The notes under the pieces were generated by a model, which worked only from the letters and a program-made list of their open reading frames with translations, made no database searches and was not told where the DNA came from. From positions 31,402-95,401 of the forward strand of contig NZ_JAXUHN010000086.1 of assembly GCF_035916875.1 (NCBI RefSeq): DNA of 64,000 nucleotides, read 5' to 3'. Below, in pieces: positions 36,381 to 45,444 of the stretch. Origin of the DNA: Methylomicrobium sp035916875 (GTDB lineage: Bacteria; Pseudomonadota; Gammaproteobacteria; Methylococcales; Methylomonadaceae). The translations under genes were made by a program, and so were the position numbers. Numbering within the stretch: position 1 is the first letter of the stretch; each line of letters begins with the position of its first letter.

Positions 36381-37296
36381 ACGCGTAGTCATAATAGTTG
36401 TCCACTTCGACGTTTTCGAGCACACCGAGCGCGTCGTCGGTCAACACCGCCAGTGAGCAGTACAAAGACACCAGATACGAAGCAATCGCTTTATGGTTGA
36501 TACCCATGAAACGCACGGACAAGCCCATGCTCAGTTCATCGGTCAGATTCGGCTGATACAGTCCGACCACACCCTGACGGCTTTCGCCGGTGCGCAACAG
36601 CAGGATATTGGTCTTGCCGTTGGTGATTCTCAGCTTGTCTGTCGGGATGAAGGGCAGTCCGCGCCAGGTCAGAAACTGCGATCCGAACAACGAAATAGTC
36701 GGCGGCGGCGTGCCGCGACGAGTCGCTTCACGACCAAAGGCCGCGATCGCGCGCGGATGCGCCAGAAAGAACCCAGGCTCTTTCCAGACCTTCGCAATCA
36801 ACTCATCAATATCGTCCGGCGTCGGCGAGCCGTGGCGGGGCGAAATTTTCATCGAGTTGGCGACATTGTTCAACAATCCGTACTCGGCGTTGTTGATCAA
36901 TTCGCTTTCCTGGCGCTCCTTGACCGTTTCGATGGTCAAACGCAGTTGCTCGCGAATCTGGTTATGCGGACTGCTGTACAAATCGGCGATACGGGTATGG
37001 ACGTCCAGTACAGTATTGACCGCATTCAGACGGTATTCGCGGCCCCATTCTTCGTAATCGACAAAGGTTTGCGGCAACACTTTTTCATCAAGACTGGAGC
37101 AGTCCACCGCGAGGTCGGCTTCATTCTTGACTTTGTTGACCCGGTAAATACCCGCTTCGACCGGCACCCATTGCAGCAGGTGCACCAGCCAGCGCGGCGT
37201 AATGGCTCCCATCATCGGGACGGTCTTGGTCGCATTGGAAAGCGTGCGAGCGGCAACGTCTCCTAATGCGGTATGAGCTTCATGAATATCGGTCAT
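36364..37296 (-). CDS. Family 2A encapsulin shell protein
   Basis: A 310-residue HK97-fold shell protein of the SrpI type. Typical parts are ITPRWLVHLLQWVPVEAGIY at the N-terminal arm, CSSLDEKVLPQTFVDYEEW, the spine helix region TIETVKERQESELINNAEYG, and the axial-domain and C-terminal parts PTPDDIDELIAKVWKEPGFF, LAHPRAIAAFGREATRRGT, RTGESRQGVVGLYQPNL and SLYCSLAVLTDDALGVLENV. Known family 2A shells assemble into nanocompartments enclosing a cysteine desulfurase and are linked to sulfur starvation. The cargo gene follows with an overlap, and serine acetyltransferase precedes by 46 bases, so this looks like a three-gene sulfur operon. Confidence 0.95.
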   Translation of the reverse strand: MTDIHEAHTALGDVAARTLSNATKTVPMMGAITPRWLVHLLQWVPVEAGIYRVNKVKNEADLAVDCSSLDEKVLPQTFVDYEEWGREYRLNAVNTVLDVHTRIADLYSSPHNQIREQLRLTIETVKERQESELINNAEYGLLNNVANSMKISPRHGSPTPDDIDELIAKVWKEPGFFLAHPRAIAAFGREATRRGTPPPTISLFGSQFLTWRGLPFIPTDKLRITNGKTNILLLRTGESRQGVVGLYQPNLTDELSMGLSVRFMGINHKAIASYLVSLYCSLAVLTDDALGVLENVEVDNYYDYAYDYKK

Positions 37297-37342
37297 CGGA
37301 TTGTTCCTCTTAAATTATTGAATATAAAAAATGGTTTACGCA

Positions 37343-38287
37343 TTATTCACTATAAACCGGCGGCTCTTTTTTGGTTAAAATTTCACAGTGCGCGCGCGAT
37401 TGGGTCACGATGCTGCCGGGCGCGACGCTCTCGGTCAGCCAGACATTGCCTCCTATCGTCGATCCTCGGCCTATCGTGACGCGGCCAAGAATCGTCGCAC
37501 CGGCATAAATCACCACATCGTCCTCGACAATCGGGTGACGGGGATAGCCTTTGGTTAAAGTTCCGTCCGCGTCTTTCATAAATCGCTTCGCCCCCAACGT
37601 TACCGCCTGATATAGGCGCACATGGCGGCCGATCACCGAAGTTTCGCCGATGACAACGCCGGTGCCGTGATCGATGAAAAAACTTTCGCCGATTTCGGCG
37701 CCCGGATGAATGTCGATACCAGTCGCGGAGTGGGCGATTTCGGTGATCATGCGAGCAATCAGCCGGACGCCGAGACCATAAAGCGCGTGTGCGATACGCT
37801 GATGAATCATCGCGGTGACGCCCGGATAGCAAACCAACACTTCATCAATGCTGCCCGCAGCCGGGTCGCCCTCGTACGCAGCCTGAATATCGCAATCGAT
37901 CAGCCGTCGCAACGCCGGAATCGTCACCGCGAAAGCGCGGGTGATCGCCGCCGCGCGCAGCAGAATCTCCTCGGAGTCGGCGCCATCGTCGGAGATGAAA
38001 TACAACTCGCGGCGAATCTGTTTCTGCAATTCCCTGAGCGTCGCGTCCAGGGTATGGCCGACATAACTGTCAATGCCTTCGTCGGTCAGATCAGGAAGGC
38101 CGAGCCGATTCGGAAACATAGCCGCGCTAAGCCCATCGATAATCGTAATCAGAACTTTGCGCGACGGCAGCTTCGGCGGCTTATTCAGGCGTGCCCGGCT
38201 CTCGAGCGAGTGCAAGCGTAAGGCGCGCAATTCCGCGACGATGCTGTCGATTTCGAGGCGATTTTCATTTACATTGATTTGAGCCAT
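37343..38287 (-). CDS. Serine O-acetyltransferase (EpsC/CysE type)
   Basis: A 314-residue enzyme making O-acetylserine from serine and acetyl-CoA, the acceptor for sulfide in cysteine synthesis. The N-terminal 150 residues are helical (EIDSIVAELRALRLHSLESR). The C-terminal part is a left-handed beta-helix with GIDIHPGAEIGESFFIDHG, TGVVIGETSVIGRHVRLYQ, VTLGAKRF, HPIVEDDVVIYAGATILG and TIGGNVWLT, the EpsC-like serine acetyltransferase signature. I prefer the ATG at 38287, since further upstream ATGs add residues without family match or ribosome-binding site. It is the first gene of the encapsulin operon. Known family 2A loci often carry this enzyme. Confidence 0.93.
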   Translation of the reverse strand: MAQINVNENRLEIDSIVAELRALRLHSLESRARLNKPPKLPSRKVLITIIDGLSAAMFPNRLGLPDLTDEGIDSYVGHTLDATLRELQKQIRRELYFISDDGADSEEILLRAAAITRAFAVTIPALRRLIDCDIQAAYEGDPAAGSIDEVLVCYPGVTAMIHQRIAHALYGLGVRLIARMITEIAHSATGIDIHPGAEIGESFFIDHGTGVVIGETSVIGRHVRLYQAVTLGAKRFMKDADGTLTKGYPRHPIVEDDVVIYAGATILGRVTIGRGSTIGGNVWLTESVAPGSIVTQSRAHCEILTKKEPPVYSE

Positions 38288-38429
38288 TTTTTTCATGAAT
38301 GAAGTCGGTTGAAATAACGACATTATCGTTAAGCCAACACCAAAAAGCTAAAAACGTTGCATTGCCAAACAGAGGTAATCCTTGCCTCCAGTTAACTTGG
38401 CCTGCAAAACCAAGCACAAATTTTTAGGC

Positions 38430-38467
38430 AAAAAAAAAGCCAATGTCCTTAATCCGAACACTGGCTT
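38430..38467 (-). terminator. Rho-independent terminator of the desaturase gene
   Basis: Read on the minus strand, AAGCCAGTGT, an 11-base loop and ACATTGGCTT form a ten-base stem (one G-U pair in RNA) followed by nine Ts. It lies about 210 bases after the desaturase stop and before the serine acetyltransferase start. It should insulate the encapsulin operon from upstream transcription. Confidence 0.8.
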
Positions 38468-38679
38468 CCGGTTGTCCGGTCAGCAATCAACTTATCGGTA
38501 AAATACCGTAGGTGCATTAGTCCTGTCAATATAACAAGAAAAAAACTCCCCACAAGCGCCCGCCCCTGCACGTCCGGTAGGAGACGCCCTGGAATCAGCG
38601 ATGCGTCTAAACGCAGCCCGTTTTCCGAATAAGATGAGAATAAACCGTAATAGTTCTGACCTGACCTACACTATTTACA
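38468..38679. other. Spacer downstream of the desaturase
   Basis: About 210 bases between the desaturase stop and the terminator hairpin. No ORF or RNA gene was recognised. Confidence 0.4.
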
Positions 38680-39759
38680 TCAAACTTCCACCGGCCGGCT
38701 CGCCAAACGGGGCAACATACTGATCGAGCGGAAGCTGACCAGTTTCTGATTTTGCTCGTCCCAAAGATTCAGCCATAACGACTTAAGGCTCTGGCGTATT
38801 GTCAGCGGTTTTACCGTCTGTAAGACAGGCACTTCGTTATAACAGCGCTGCAAGTTATAGTTCGGAATATTGGCCCTGACGTGGTGAATGTGATGCAGTC
38901 CGATATTGCCGACGATCCATTGCAGCACTTTGGGAAGTTTATAGTATGAACTTCCCTCAAGCCCTGAACTGGTCAGGTCCCAATTTTGTTCACGTTCCCA
39001 GTAAACATCCTCATATTGATGCTGAACGTAGAACAGCCACATACCGGCGCTTGCCGCCATGATGATGATCGGCAATTGAATCAGCAGGTAGTTCTGAAAC
39101 CCCAAGGTCAAGCTCATTAGAGTGATGACCGCGGCAATGGCGATATTGGTAAAAATAACGCTGTTGCGTTCGCGTTTTTTGGCGCCCTGGCTGGGGAAGC
39201 GCTGGATGATTATAAACAGCACAAAAGGGATGACCGTGAATAACAGCAGCGGATTACGGAATAAACGATAGACCAGGCGTTTAAACCGGGAGGCAGCCAG
39301 ATATTCATCGACTGTCAGGGTCCAGATGTCGCCTACGCCGCGTCGATCCAGATTGCCTGATGCGGCATGATGTATGATATGGGTGCGCTTCCAGTCCTCA
39401 TACGACGTGAAGACCATGATACCGGAAATATATCCCAGAATCCGGTTGGCCGAGCGTGATGGAAAAAAGGCGCCGTGGCAGCAATCATGGAACAGGATGA
39501 AGATGCGCACCAGGAAGCCGGCCGCAGGTATGGACAAAAGCAGGGTCGTCCAAACCGGGAGTCCGTACAGCACGGTAAAAATCATTAGCGCCCAGAGGCC
39601 GAGGTAAGGTAGAAAGGTGTTCGCTATTTGACCAAAAGCCTTGCGATAATCGGGCTGCGCGTATTTCGATACGGCCTGGATCAAATCTTCGCGAAAGCCT
39701 TGAATGTTTTGGCGGTAAGTGGGTGGTAAGGTTTCGGGCGGGGTAACATGTTGTGGCAT
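38680..39759 (-). CDS. Membrane fatty-acid desaturase
   Basis: A 359-residue integral-membrane di-iron desaturase. The three histidine boxes are present: HDCCHGAFF, THIIHHAASGN and GLHHIHHVRANIPNY. Pairs of hydrophobic helices flank them (for example LPYLGLWALMIFTVLYGLPV, AAGFLVRIFILF and FTVIPFVLFIIIQ). It resembles DesA-type omega-6/delta-12 desaturases that introduce a double bond into acyl lipids at the inner membrane. The regiospecificity cannot be told from sequence alone. It lies between the encapsulin operon and cysB, and a terminator downstream suggests that it is a separate unit. Confidence 0.9.
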   Translation of the reverse strand: MPQHVTPPETLPPTYRQNIQGFREDLIQAVSKYAQPDYRKAFGQIANTFLPYLGLWALMIFTVLYGLPVWTTLLLSIPAAGFLVRIFILFHDCCHGAFFPSRSANRILGYISGIMVFTSYEDWKRTHIIHHAASGNLDRRGVGDIWTLTVDEYLAASRFKRLVYRLFRNPLLLFTVIPFVLFIIIQRFPSQGAKKRERNSVIFTNIAIAAVITLMSLTLGFQNYLLIQLPIIIMAASAGMWLFYVQHQYEDVYWEREQNWDLTSSGLEGSSYYKLPKVLQWIVGNIGLHHIHHVRANIPNYNLQRCYNEVPVLQTVKPLTIRQSLKSLWLNLWDEQNQKLVSFRSISMLPRLASRPVEV

Positions 39760-40245
39760 ATATGACTTAACTCAATAAAACTAATGCAGAATCTTGGACA
39801 CATCCGTACTTTTCCCATCGTCTGCCGCATAAGTCGAGCAATCGATTGGAAGACCGATAGTGGGTAAAAAAACAAATGCTTGGGTCCTGCTAGGGCAGTT
39901 GATAAAACCCGGCCGAAAAAGGGCCGGTTAACGGTTAATGAAGTAGGCGGGAAATAAACGAAGGAATTTCGGGCGGTGCACAACCCTTATCCATACGCAT
40001 GAGAGACGGATAAGGTGACGGCAACTTACTATTTCAGAGGTTGCCGCATGTTTTCAGTAACTATCCGTTAGTTTTTAAAACACGCGGAAAAGTTCATCGG
40101 ATGTTAAAAAATTCAGCTGAGTGGAAGCAAAACAGTGTCATTTACTTATGATCGACACCTTTGGCCGAATTGAGCGATTTTTCTCGCTTTTGTTTGAACG
40201 AAAACAGGGTTGTCAGCATCGTCGAAAATATATGATGAAAATGAA
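39760..40245. other. Intergenic region between desaturase and cysB
   Basis: About 486 bases, probably containing the desaturase promoter. A CCGGCC/GGCCGG hairpin with a GAAAAAG loop lies at about 39909-39927. A small minus-strand frame covering 39681-39983 overlaps the desaturase start and is unlikely to be real. Confidence 0.45.
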
Positions 40246-41154
40246 CTAACCCGTTTGCTGTCTCTGCCCCCCCGTCGCCAATAACTCGTCGATGAAAAAA
40301 CGGCAAAAAGACGGCAGGTACATCTGTTTCAAATAAGCGAAGCGAGTTACCGACGGTGGAATCAGATGACCCAGGTCGCGTGCGACCAAGTCTTCATCCA
40401 CCTGCTGCTCGAAGGCGGTTGCGGCGATGATGCCGACGCCGAGGCCGATCCGCACATAGGTCTTGATAATGTCCGAATCGGCGGCTTCGAGCGTGATATC
40501 CAGGTGGATATGGCTGCTGGCCAAGGCCATTTCAATGCTCGAGCGGCCGGTATAGCCCTTGCTGTAGGTCAAAATCGGAAAATCGGCCAGCCGCTCCAGC
40601 GTGATCTCTTCTTCGGCCAACGGATGGTCTTTCGGCACGATTGCGACATGGTGCCATTCGTAGCACGGCTTGATGATCAGCTTGTCATCCTCTTCATTCA
40701 GTTTTTCGGTGCAGATCGCAATGTCGGCCTGATGATGATGCAACAGATCGATCAGATTGGTGGGCGACGACTGCACGATGTAGATTTTGATGTTAGGGTA
40801 ATTCTCCCGGAACTTGCGGATCGGTTCCGGCAAGAAATATTTGGCCTGCGTATGCGTCGTCGCAATGTGCAATTCGCCATTGCGGTTATTCAAAAAATCT
40901 TCCGCGATCGCCTGAATGTTACGCTTGGACAGATTGATCATAGTGACTTCTTCCATGATCCGTTCGCCGAGCGGCGTTAGCCCAACCAGTTTTTTACCTT
41001 GGCGCTCGAACACCGGCGCGCCGAGTTCGCCTTCCAGCAATTGCAATTGGCGGCTGACCGCCGACTGCACGACGAACATCTTTTCAGCCGCTTTCGACAG
41101 GTTGAAATTGGTCTCCTGCAAAACCCGGAGGAGTTCGAGTTGGTTTAGATTCAT
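40246..41154 (-). CDS. cysB: CysB-type LysR transcriptional regulator
   Basis: A 302-residue LysR protein. The N-terminal winged helix-turn-helix reads LELLRVLQETNFNLSKAAEK and VVQSAVSRQLQLLEGELGA. The effector domain carries CysB/Cbl hallmarks, IATTHTQAKYFLPEPIRKF, QADIAICTEKL and TYSKGYTGRSSIEMALA. CysB activates sulfate uptake and reduction genes under sulfur limitation in response to N-acetylserine. It lies 113 bases downstream of cysA on the same strand and probably controls the adjacent sulfate operon, and perhaps the encapsulin operon as well. Confidence 0.93.
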   Translation of the reverse strand: MNLNQLELLRVLQETNFNLSKAAEKMFVVQSAVSRQLQLLEGELGAPVFERQGKKLVGLTPLGERIMEEVTMINLSKRNIQAIAEDFLNNRNGELHIATTHTQAKYFLPEPIRKFRENYPNIKIYIVQSSPTNLIDLLHHHQADIAICTEKLNEEDDKLIIKPCYEWHHVAIVPKDHPLAEEEITLERLADFPILTYSKGYTGRSSIEMALASSHIHLDITLEAADSDIIKTYVRIGLGVGIIAATAFEQQVDEDLVARDLGHLIPPSVTRFAYLKQMYLPSFCRFFIDELLATGGQRQQTG

Positions 41155-41267
41155 ACCTTCCTTATATTTGTATGATTGCCGCTATCTTCGTCAATGCCAT
41201 AAAGTTAAAAACTCCACGTGCCGCATCCCCAAAGGTCATAAGGGGATTGCCGGTATGACAGCTGAGA

Positions 41268-42368
41268 TTATAGGCAGCGGCACTCCGCGTTGGATTGATT
41301 TAAAAAATGGGTATTATCTCCATTGAACCAATGCGCATGTCTAATCCTGAGCGACACCCGGTCGCCTTTGGTCAGTTGCAGCGATTTAAACCGCTCATTC
41401 GGCATCTCGGCATAGACGATCGGTGTCGCCTTCCCCTGATTTTGGCCATATCTGGCCAATTCGATACGAATCGCCGAGCCCAAATGTTGCCAATCTTTCA
41501 AAATGAAAGGCGAATTGGCCGTATCGGCATTTTTTTCGATGTCGATATCATGCGGACGCACATGCGCGGTCAGCGCATCAGGCTCATTTAAAATGATGCC
41601 AGCATCACGCAGCCAGATTTTATCCTCTTTTTCGAGATGAAACACATTGGTTTGCCCGATGAATTTCGACACGAAGGCATTGGCCGGATGGTCGTAAATC
41701 TCGCTCGGCGCTCCTTGCTGTTCGATTCGGCCGTGATTCAGCACTACCACCTGGCTGGCGACTTCCATCGCTTCTTCCTGATCGTGGGTCACGAAAATGC
41801 TGGTCACGTTCAGTTCGTGGTGCAGGTTTCTGAGCCATTGCCGCAAGTCCTTGCGCACGCTCGCATCGAGCGCGCCGAACGGTTCATCGAGCAGGAGCAC
41901 AGAAGGCTCGACAGCGAGGGCGCGTGCCAGCGCGATACGCTGACGCTGCCCCCCGGAAAGCTGATCCGGGTAGCGGTCATGAAGCCAATCCAGTTGCACC
42001 AGTTCCAGCAATGCATGGACTTTTTTAGTGATCTCATCGTTACTCGGCCGGTCACGGCGAGGCTTAACCCTTAAACCAAAAGCAACATTTTCAAATACTG
42101 TCATGTGCCGAAATAGAGCGTAATGCTGAAACACAAAACCAATGCCGCGCTGACTGACTTCCTGATCGGTTTTGTCTTCCCCGCTTAATAATACCCGCCC
42201 TTCATCGGCGCTTTCAAGGCCTGCAATGATGCGCAGCAAAGTCGTTTTGCCGCAACCGGAAGGCCCTAATAAGGCCACCAGTTCACCTTCTGGAATTTCC
42301 AGATTAATTTGATCCAGCGCGGCAAACGTACCAAACTTTTTACTGATATTGGAAAGCAAAATACTCAT
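41268..42368 (-). CDS. cysA: Sulfate/thiosulfate ABC transporter ATP-binding protein
   Basis: A 366-residue ATPase. Walker A is LLGPSGCGKTTLLRIIAGLE, the signature is LSGGQRQRIALARAL, Walker B LLLDEPFGALD and the H-loop FVTHDQEEAME. A C-terminal TOBE-like regulatory region follows (LTAHVRPHDIDIEK). It drives import of sulfate or thiosulfate through CysTW. The ATG at 42368 is preferred over an in-frame TTG nine bases upstream. A 229-base gap containing a perfect palindrome separates it from cysW, longer than elsewhere in the operon. Confidence 0.95.
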   Translation of the reverse strand: MSILLSNISKKFGTFAALDQINLEIPEGELVALLGPSGCGKTTLLRIIAGLESADEGRVLLSGEDKTDQEVSQRGIGFVFQHYALFRHMTVFENVAFGLRVKPRRDRPSNDEITKKVHALLELVQLDWLHDRYPDQLSGGQRQRIALARALAVEPSVLLLDEPFGALDASVRKDLRQWLRNLHHELNVTSIFVTHDQEEAMEVASQVVVLNHGRIEQQGAPSEIYDHPANAFVSKFIGQTNVFHLEKEDKIWLRDAGIILNEPDALTAHVRPHDIDIEKNADTANSPFILKDWQHLGSAIRIELARYGQNQGKATPIVYAEMPNERFKSLQLTKGDRVSLRIRHAHWFNGDNTHFLNQSNAECRCL

Positions 42369-42547
42369 AGGGCTCAAAATAAAATTAAAAACAAAACAGG
42401 CTAAAGGCTAAAAATACGGCCTTTTTCCATTATTTCCCTCTTGCGGTCATCCTGATACACAACTTTAATAAGCAGCAAAATCGATAGCCGGACAAACCTA
42501 CAGGACAATATATTCGTCTTTTCGGAGGATCATGACAGAGTTGTGTT

Positions 42548-42563
42548 GCGCCAGCGCTGGCGC
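42548..42563. repeat. Perfect 16-bp palindrome in the cysW-cysA gap
   Basis: GCGCCAGCGCTGGCGC is self-complementary without a loop. It lies just downstream of the cysW stop. It might act in partial termination, RNA processing or protein binding; no T-tract follows it on the minus strand. Nothing else is seen in the gap. Confidence 0.5.
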
Positions 42564-42597
42564 TTGATATACTCTTCCCTGAAATCAACGATGTCAT

Positions 42598-43464
42598 TTA
42601 TCTTGAAGTCTGCTTCCACTCCAGAGCCGTCTTCAAAACCAAAGTCACGATGGCCAATCCGGCTAAAATGGATGCGCTGGCAAAGGCCCCGATTACGTCA
42701 TAGTCGTTATAACTGACTTCCACATGTAAAGGCAGTGTATTGGTCATTCCCCGGATATGACCGGAAACCACGGAAACCGCGCCAAATTCACCCATCGCCC
42801 TAGCGTTGCATAGCAATACGCCGTATAGCAAAGCCCATTTTATGTTAGGCAGGGTCACCGCCCAAAAGGTCTTCCAGCCACTCGCTCCAAGTGACAACGC
42901 CGCCTCTTCTTCCTGATTGCCCATTTCCTGCATCAGCGGAATCAACTGCCTGGCTACGAAAGGAAAAGTAATAAACAAAGTAGCCAGAATAATACCCGGA
43001 ACAGCAAAGATTATTTTTATGTCATGAGCGATCATCCATTCGCCAAACCAGCCCTGTGCACCGAACAACAGCACGAAAATCATTCCTGAAATAACCGGCG
43101 ACACTGAAAACGGCAGGTCGATTAAGGTGGTCAACAGACTTTTTCCTGCAAATTCAAAACGGGTAATCGCCCAGGCGGCAGCAACGCCAAATACCGTGTT
43201 CAACGGCACGGTGACTAATGCCGTCAATAAGGTCAGATTAATAGCAGCCAATGTGTCATCCTGGGATAATGCCGTCCAATAAGCCTCTAGGCCTTTGGAG
43301 AATGCTTGATAAATAACCAATCCTAAAGGCAAGCATATAAACAGGCTGATAAAGCCGACAGCAATAGCGATCAGACTCCATCTGACCCAGTCCGCATCTT
43401 GCAGAACCCGTTCTTGGCGCGCAACCAATCCGGCCGGATTTATGGGTTGAGTAACGTTACTCAT
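42598..43464 (-). CDS. cysW: Sulfate ABC transporter permease CysW
   Basis: A 288-residue inner-membrane permease with about six helices. The ATPase-coupling EAA loop reads EEEAALSLGASGWKTFWAVT followed by LPNIKWALLYGVLL. LPFSVSPVISGMIFVLLFG and ARAMGEFGAVSVVSGHIRG are characteristic of CysW. It forms a heterodimer channel with CysT, fed by Sbp. It follows cysT by 13 bases and is cotranscribed with it. Confidence 0.95.
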   Translation of the reverse strand: MSNVTQPINPAGLVARQERVLQDADWVRWSLIAIAVGFISLFICLPLGLVIYQAFSKGLEAYWTALSQDDTLAAINLTLLTALVTVPLNTVFGVAAAWAITRFEFAGKSLLTTLIDLPFSVSPVISGMIFVLLFGAQGWFGEWMIAHDIKIIFAVPGIILATLFITFPFVARQLIPLMQEMGNQEEEAALSLGASGWKTFWAVTLPNIKWALLYGVLLCNARAMGEFGAVSVVSGHIRGMTNTLPLHVEVSYNDYDVIGAFASASILAGLAIVTLVLKTALEWKQTSR

Positions 43465-43477
43465 ATTTACATCATCC

Positions 43478-44305
43478 TCAAAGTTGTCCAGAGCGCTTAC
43501 GAACCCAATATTGCAGCATGTTAATCAACATAAGCAGCACAAACGAGATAACCAACATCGTCAAGGCAATGGCAGTGGCTCCGCTATAGTCAAATTGCTC
43601 CAGCTTGGCAACAATCAATAGCGGCACAATTTCCGATACAAAGGGAATATTGCCGGCAATGAAAATGACTGAACCGTATTCACCCACGCCTCTGGCAAAT
43701 GCCAGCGCGAAACCGGTCAGTAATGCCGGGAAAATGTTCGGAAAAATAATTTTGCCGAAGACCTGCCAGCGCGTGGCGCCCAGACTTGATGCGGCTTCTT
43801 CTAACGCGGGTTCAAATTCCAGTAATACCGGCTCGACTGTGCGCACTACAAACGGAATGCTGATAAAAATCAGCGCTATTACGATGCCCAGTGGTTTAAA
43901 AGCCACCTGTATGCCGAACGAATCGGCCAGCAACTTGCCGAGAAAGCCGCTGGGCTGAAAAATAGTCGCCAACACAATACCGGCAACAGCAGTTGGCAGG
44001 GCAAACGGGAAGTCGATCAAGGCGTGAAAAAAACGCTTGCCGAAAAACGAGTAACGCACCAACACCCAGGCGACGATAAAGCCAAAAAAACCGGCAATCA
44101 AAGCGGCAGCCAGCGCAGTGGAAAAACTGACGCGAAACGAATGCAACACGCGTTTGCTGGTAATGATATTGACATAATCATCCCAACCCAGCTGAAAACT
44201 TTTAAACACCAGCGTGCTGAGCGGGATTAAAACCACCAGACCCAGATAGATCAGAGTAAACCCTATAGTCGGTCGAAAACCCGGCATAATACTGCTTTTT
44301 GACAT
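43478..44305 (-). CDS. cysT: Sulfate ABC transporter permease CysT
   Basis: A 275-residue permease partner of CysW. It has an N-terminal helix (TIGFTLIYLGLVVLIPLSTL), LIDFPFALPTAVAGIVLATI, the EAA loop region LEEAASSLGATRWQVFGKII with FPNIFPALLTGFALAFARGV, and GEYGSVIFIAGNIPFVSEIV. I start at the ATG at 44305, which has GGAGTGAGG before it; an earlier in-frame start at 44332 lacks one. It lies about 100 bases downstream of sbp. Confidence 0.95.
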   Translation of the reverse strand: MSKSSIMPGFRPTIGFTLIYLGLVVLIPLSTLVFKSFQLGWDDYVNIITSKRVLHSFRVSFSTALAAALIAGFFGFIVAWVLVRYSFFGKRFFHALIDFPFALPTAVAGIVLATIFQPSGFLGKLLADSFGIQVAFKPLGIVIALIFISIPFVVRTVEPVLLEFEPALEEAASSLGATRWQVFGKIIFPNIFPALLTGFALAFARGVGEYGSVIFIAGNIPFVSEIVPLLIVAKLEQFDYSGATAIALTMLVISFVLLMLINMLQYWVRKRSGQL

Positions 44306-44408
44306 TACCTCACTCCACTTTTGATAGAGCACTTTACGAAAAAACGTATAGGATGGACAGGGAACCCGCCCACCCTATATTTCCTAATTGCCACCAATTA
44401 ATGACGGA

Positions 44409-45419
44409 TTATTTTCCCGGCCCGTATATCTGGTCAAACACGCCGTTGTCAGAGAAATGTTTTTTCTGCGCAGCATCCCAACCGCCGAGTTGATCGATTT
44501 TTACCAACTCCAATGATTGAAATTGCTTGGCGTATTTGGCGGCTATTTCAGGATCGGTAGGGCGATAAAAGTTTTTCCCAATGATTTCCTGACCTTCCTT
44601 GCCGTACAAATATTTCAAATATTCCGTCGCCACTTCAGTAGTGCCATGTTTGCGCGCCACATCTTCTACTACCGCAACCGGGGGCTCGGCCAAAATACTC
44701 AATGACGGCGTGACAATCTCAAATTTATCCGCGTCAAATTCGCGCAGCACCAAGTAAGCTTCGTTTTCCCAGGTGATCAATACATCGCCGATTTCCCGCT
44801 CGACGAAACTGGTGGTGGCTCCGCGTGCCCCCGTATCCAATACCGCAGCGTTTTTGAATAATTTGGCGACAAAATCTTTAGCCGCCGCCTCATCATTATT
44901 ATTGTGCTTAAGCGCATATGCCCATGCCCCCAAATAGTTCCAACGCGCGCCGCCGGAGGTTTTCGGATTCGGTGTTACGATGCTCACACCAGGTTTGACT
45001 ATGTCATTCCAGTCCTTAATACCCAACGGATTGCCCTTACGCACGAGAAATACGATAGTAGATGTATAGGGGGAGCTGTTGTTAGGCAGCAAACTTTGCC
45101 AGTTTTCCGGGATCAATTTACGTTTCTGGTAGAGCTGATCGATGTCATAGGCTAACGCCAGGGTAACCACATCGGCTTCCAGCCCTTCCAGCACAGAGCG
45201 AGCCTGTTTGCCGCTACCGGCGTGTGATTGATTGACGGTCACCGTATCGCCGGTTTTGGCTTTCCAGTATTTGGCGAACACAGGGTTATATTCTTTATAT
45301 AGTTCACGGGTCGGATCGTAGGATACGTTGAGCAGATTTATATCCGCCGCGCGCACTTCAGCAGCCGCCAATACGGCTAATACAGCCGCAAAGACTATTT
45401 CGGTCAATTTGTTTTTCAT
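44409..45419 (-). CDS. sbp: Periplasmic sulfate-binding protein
   Basis: A 336-residue exported binding protein with a signal peptide ending VRA before ADINLLNVSYDPTRELYKEY. Family markers are VNQSHAGSGKQARSVLEGLE, VVTLALAYDID, IVFLVRKGNPLGIKDWNDI, PGVSIVTPNPKTSGGARWNY and GDVLITWENEAYL. It captures sulfate, or a similar oxyanion, and delivers it to CysTW. It lies between the porin and cysT on the same strand, a complete route from outer membrane to cytoplasm. Confidence 0.96.
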   Translation of the reverse strand: MKNKLTEIVFAAVLAVLAAAEVRAADINLLNVSYDPTRELYKEYNPVFAKYWKAKTGDTVTVNQSHAGSGKQARSVLEGLEADVVTLALAYDIDQLYQKRKLIPENWQSLLPNNSSPYTSTIVFLVRKGNPLGIKDWNDIVKPGVSIVTPNPKTSGGARWNYLGAWAYALKHNNNDEAAAKDFVAKLFKNAAVLDTGARGATTSFVEREIGDVLITWENEAYLVLREFDADKFEIVTPSLSILAEPPVAVVEDVARKHGTTEVATEYLKYLYGKEGQEIIGKNFYRPTDPEIAAKYAKQFQSLELVKIDQLGGWDAAQKKHFSDNGVFDQIYGPGK

Positions 45420-45444
45420 GGGTAAACGCCTTATGTCAGGTTGT

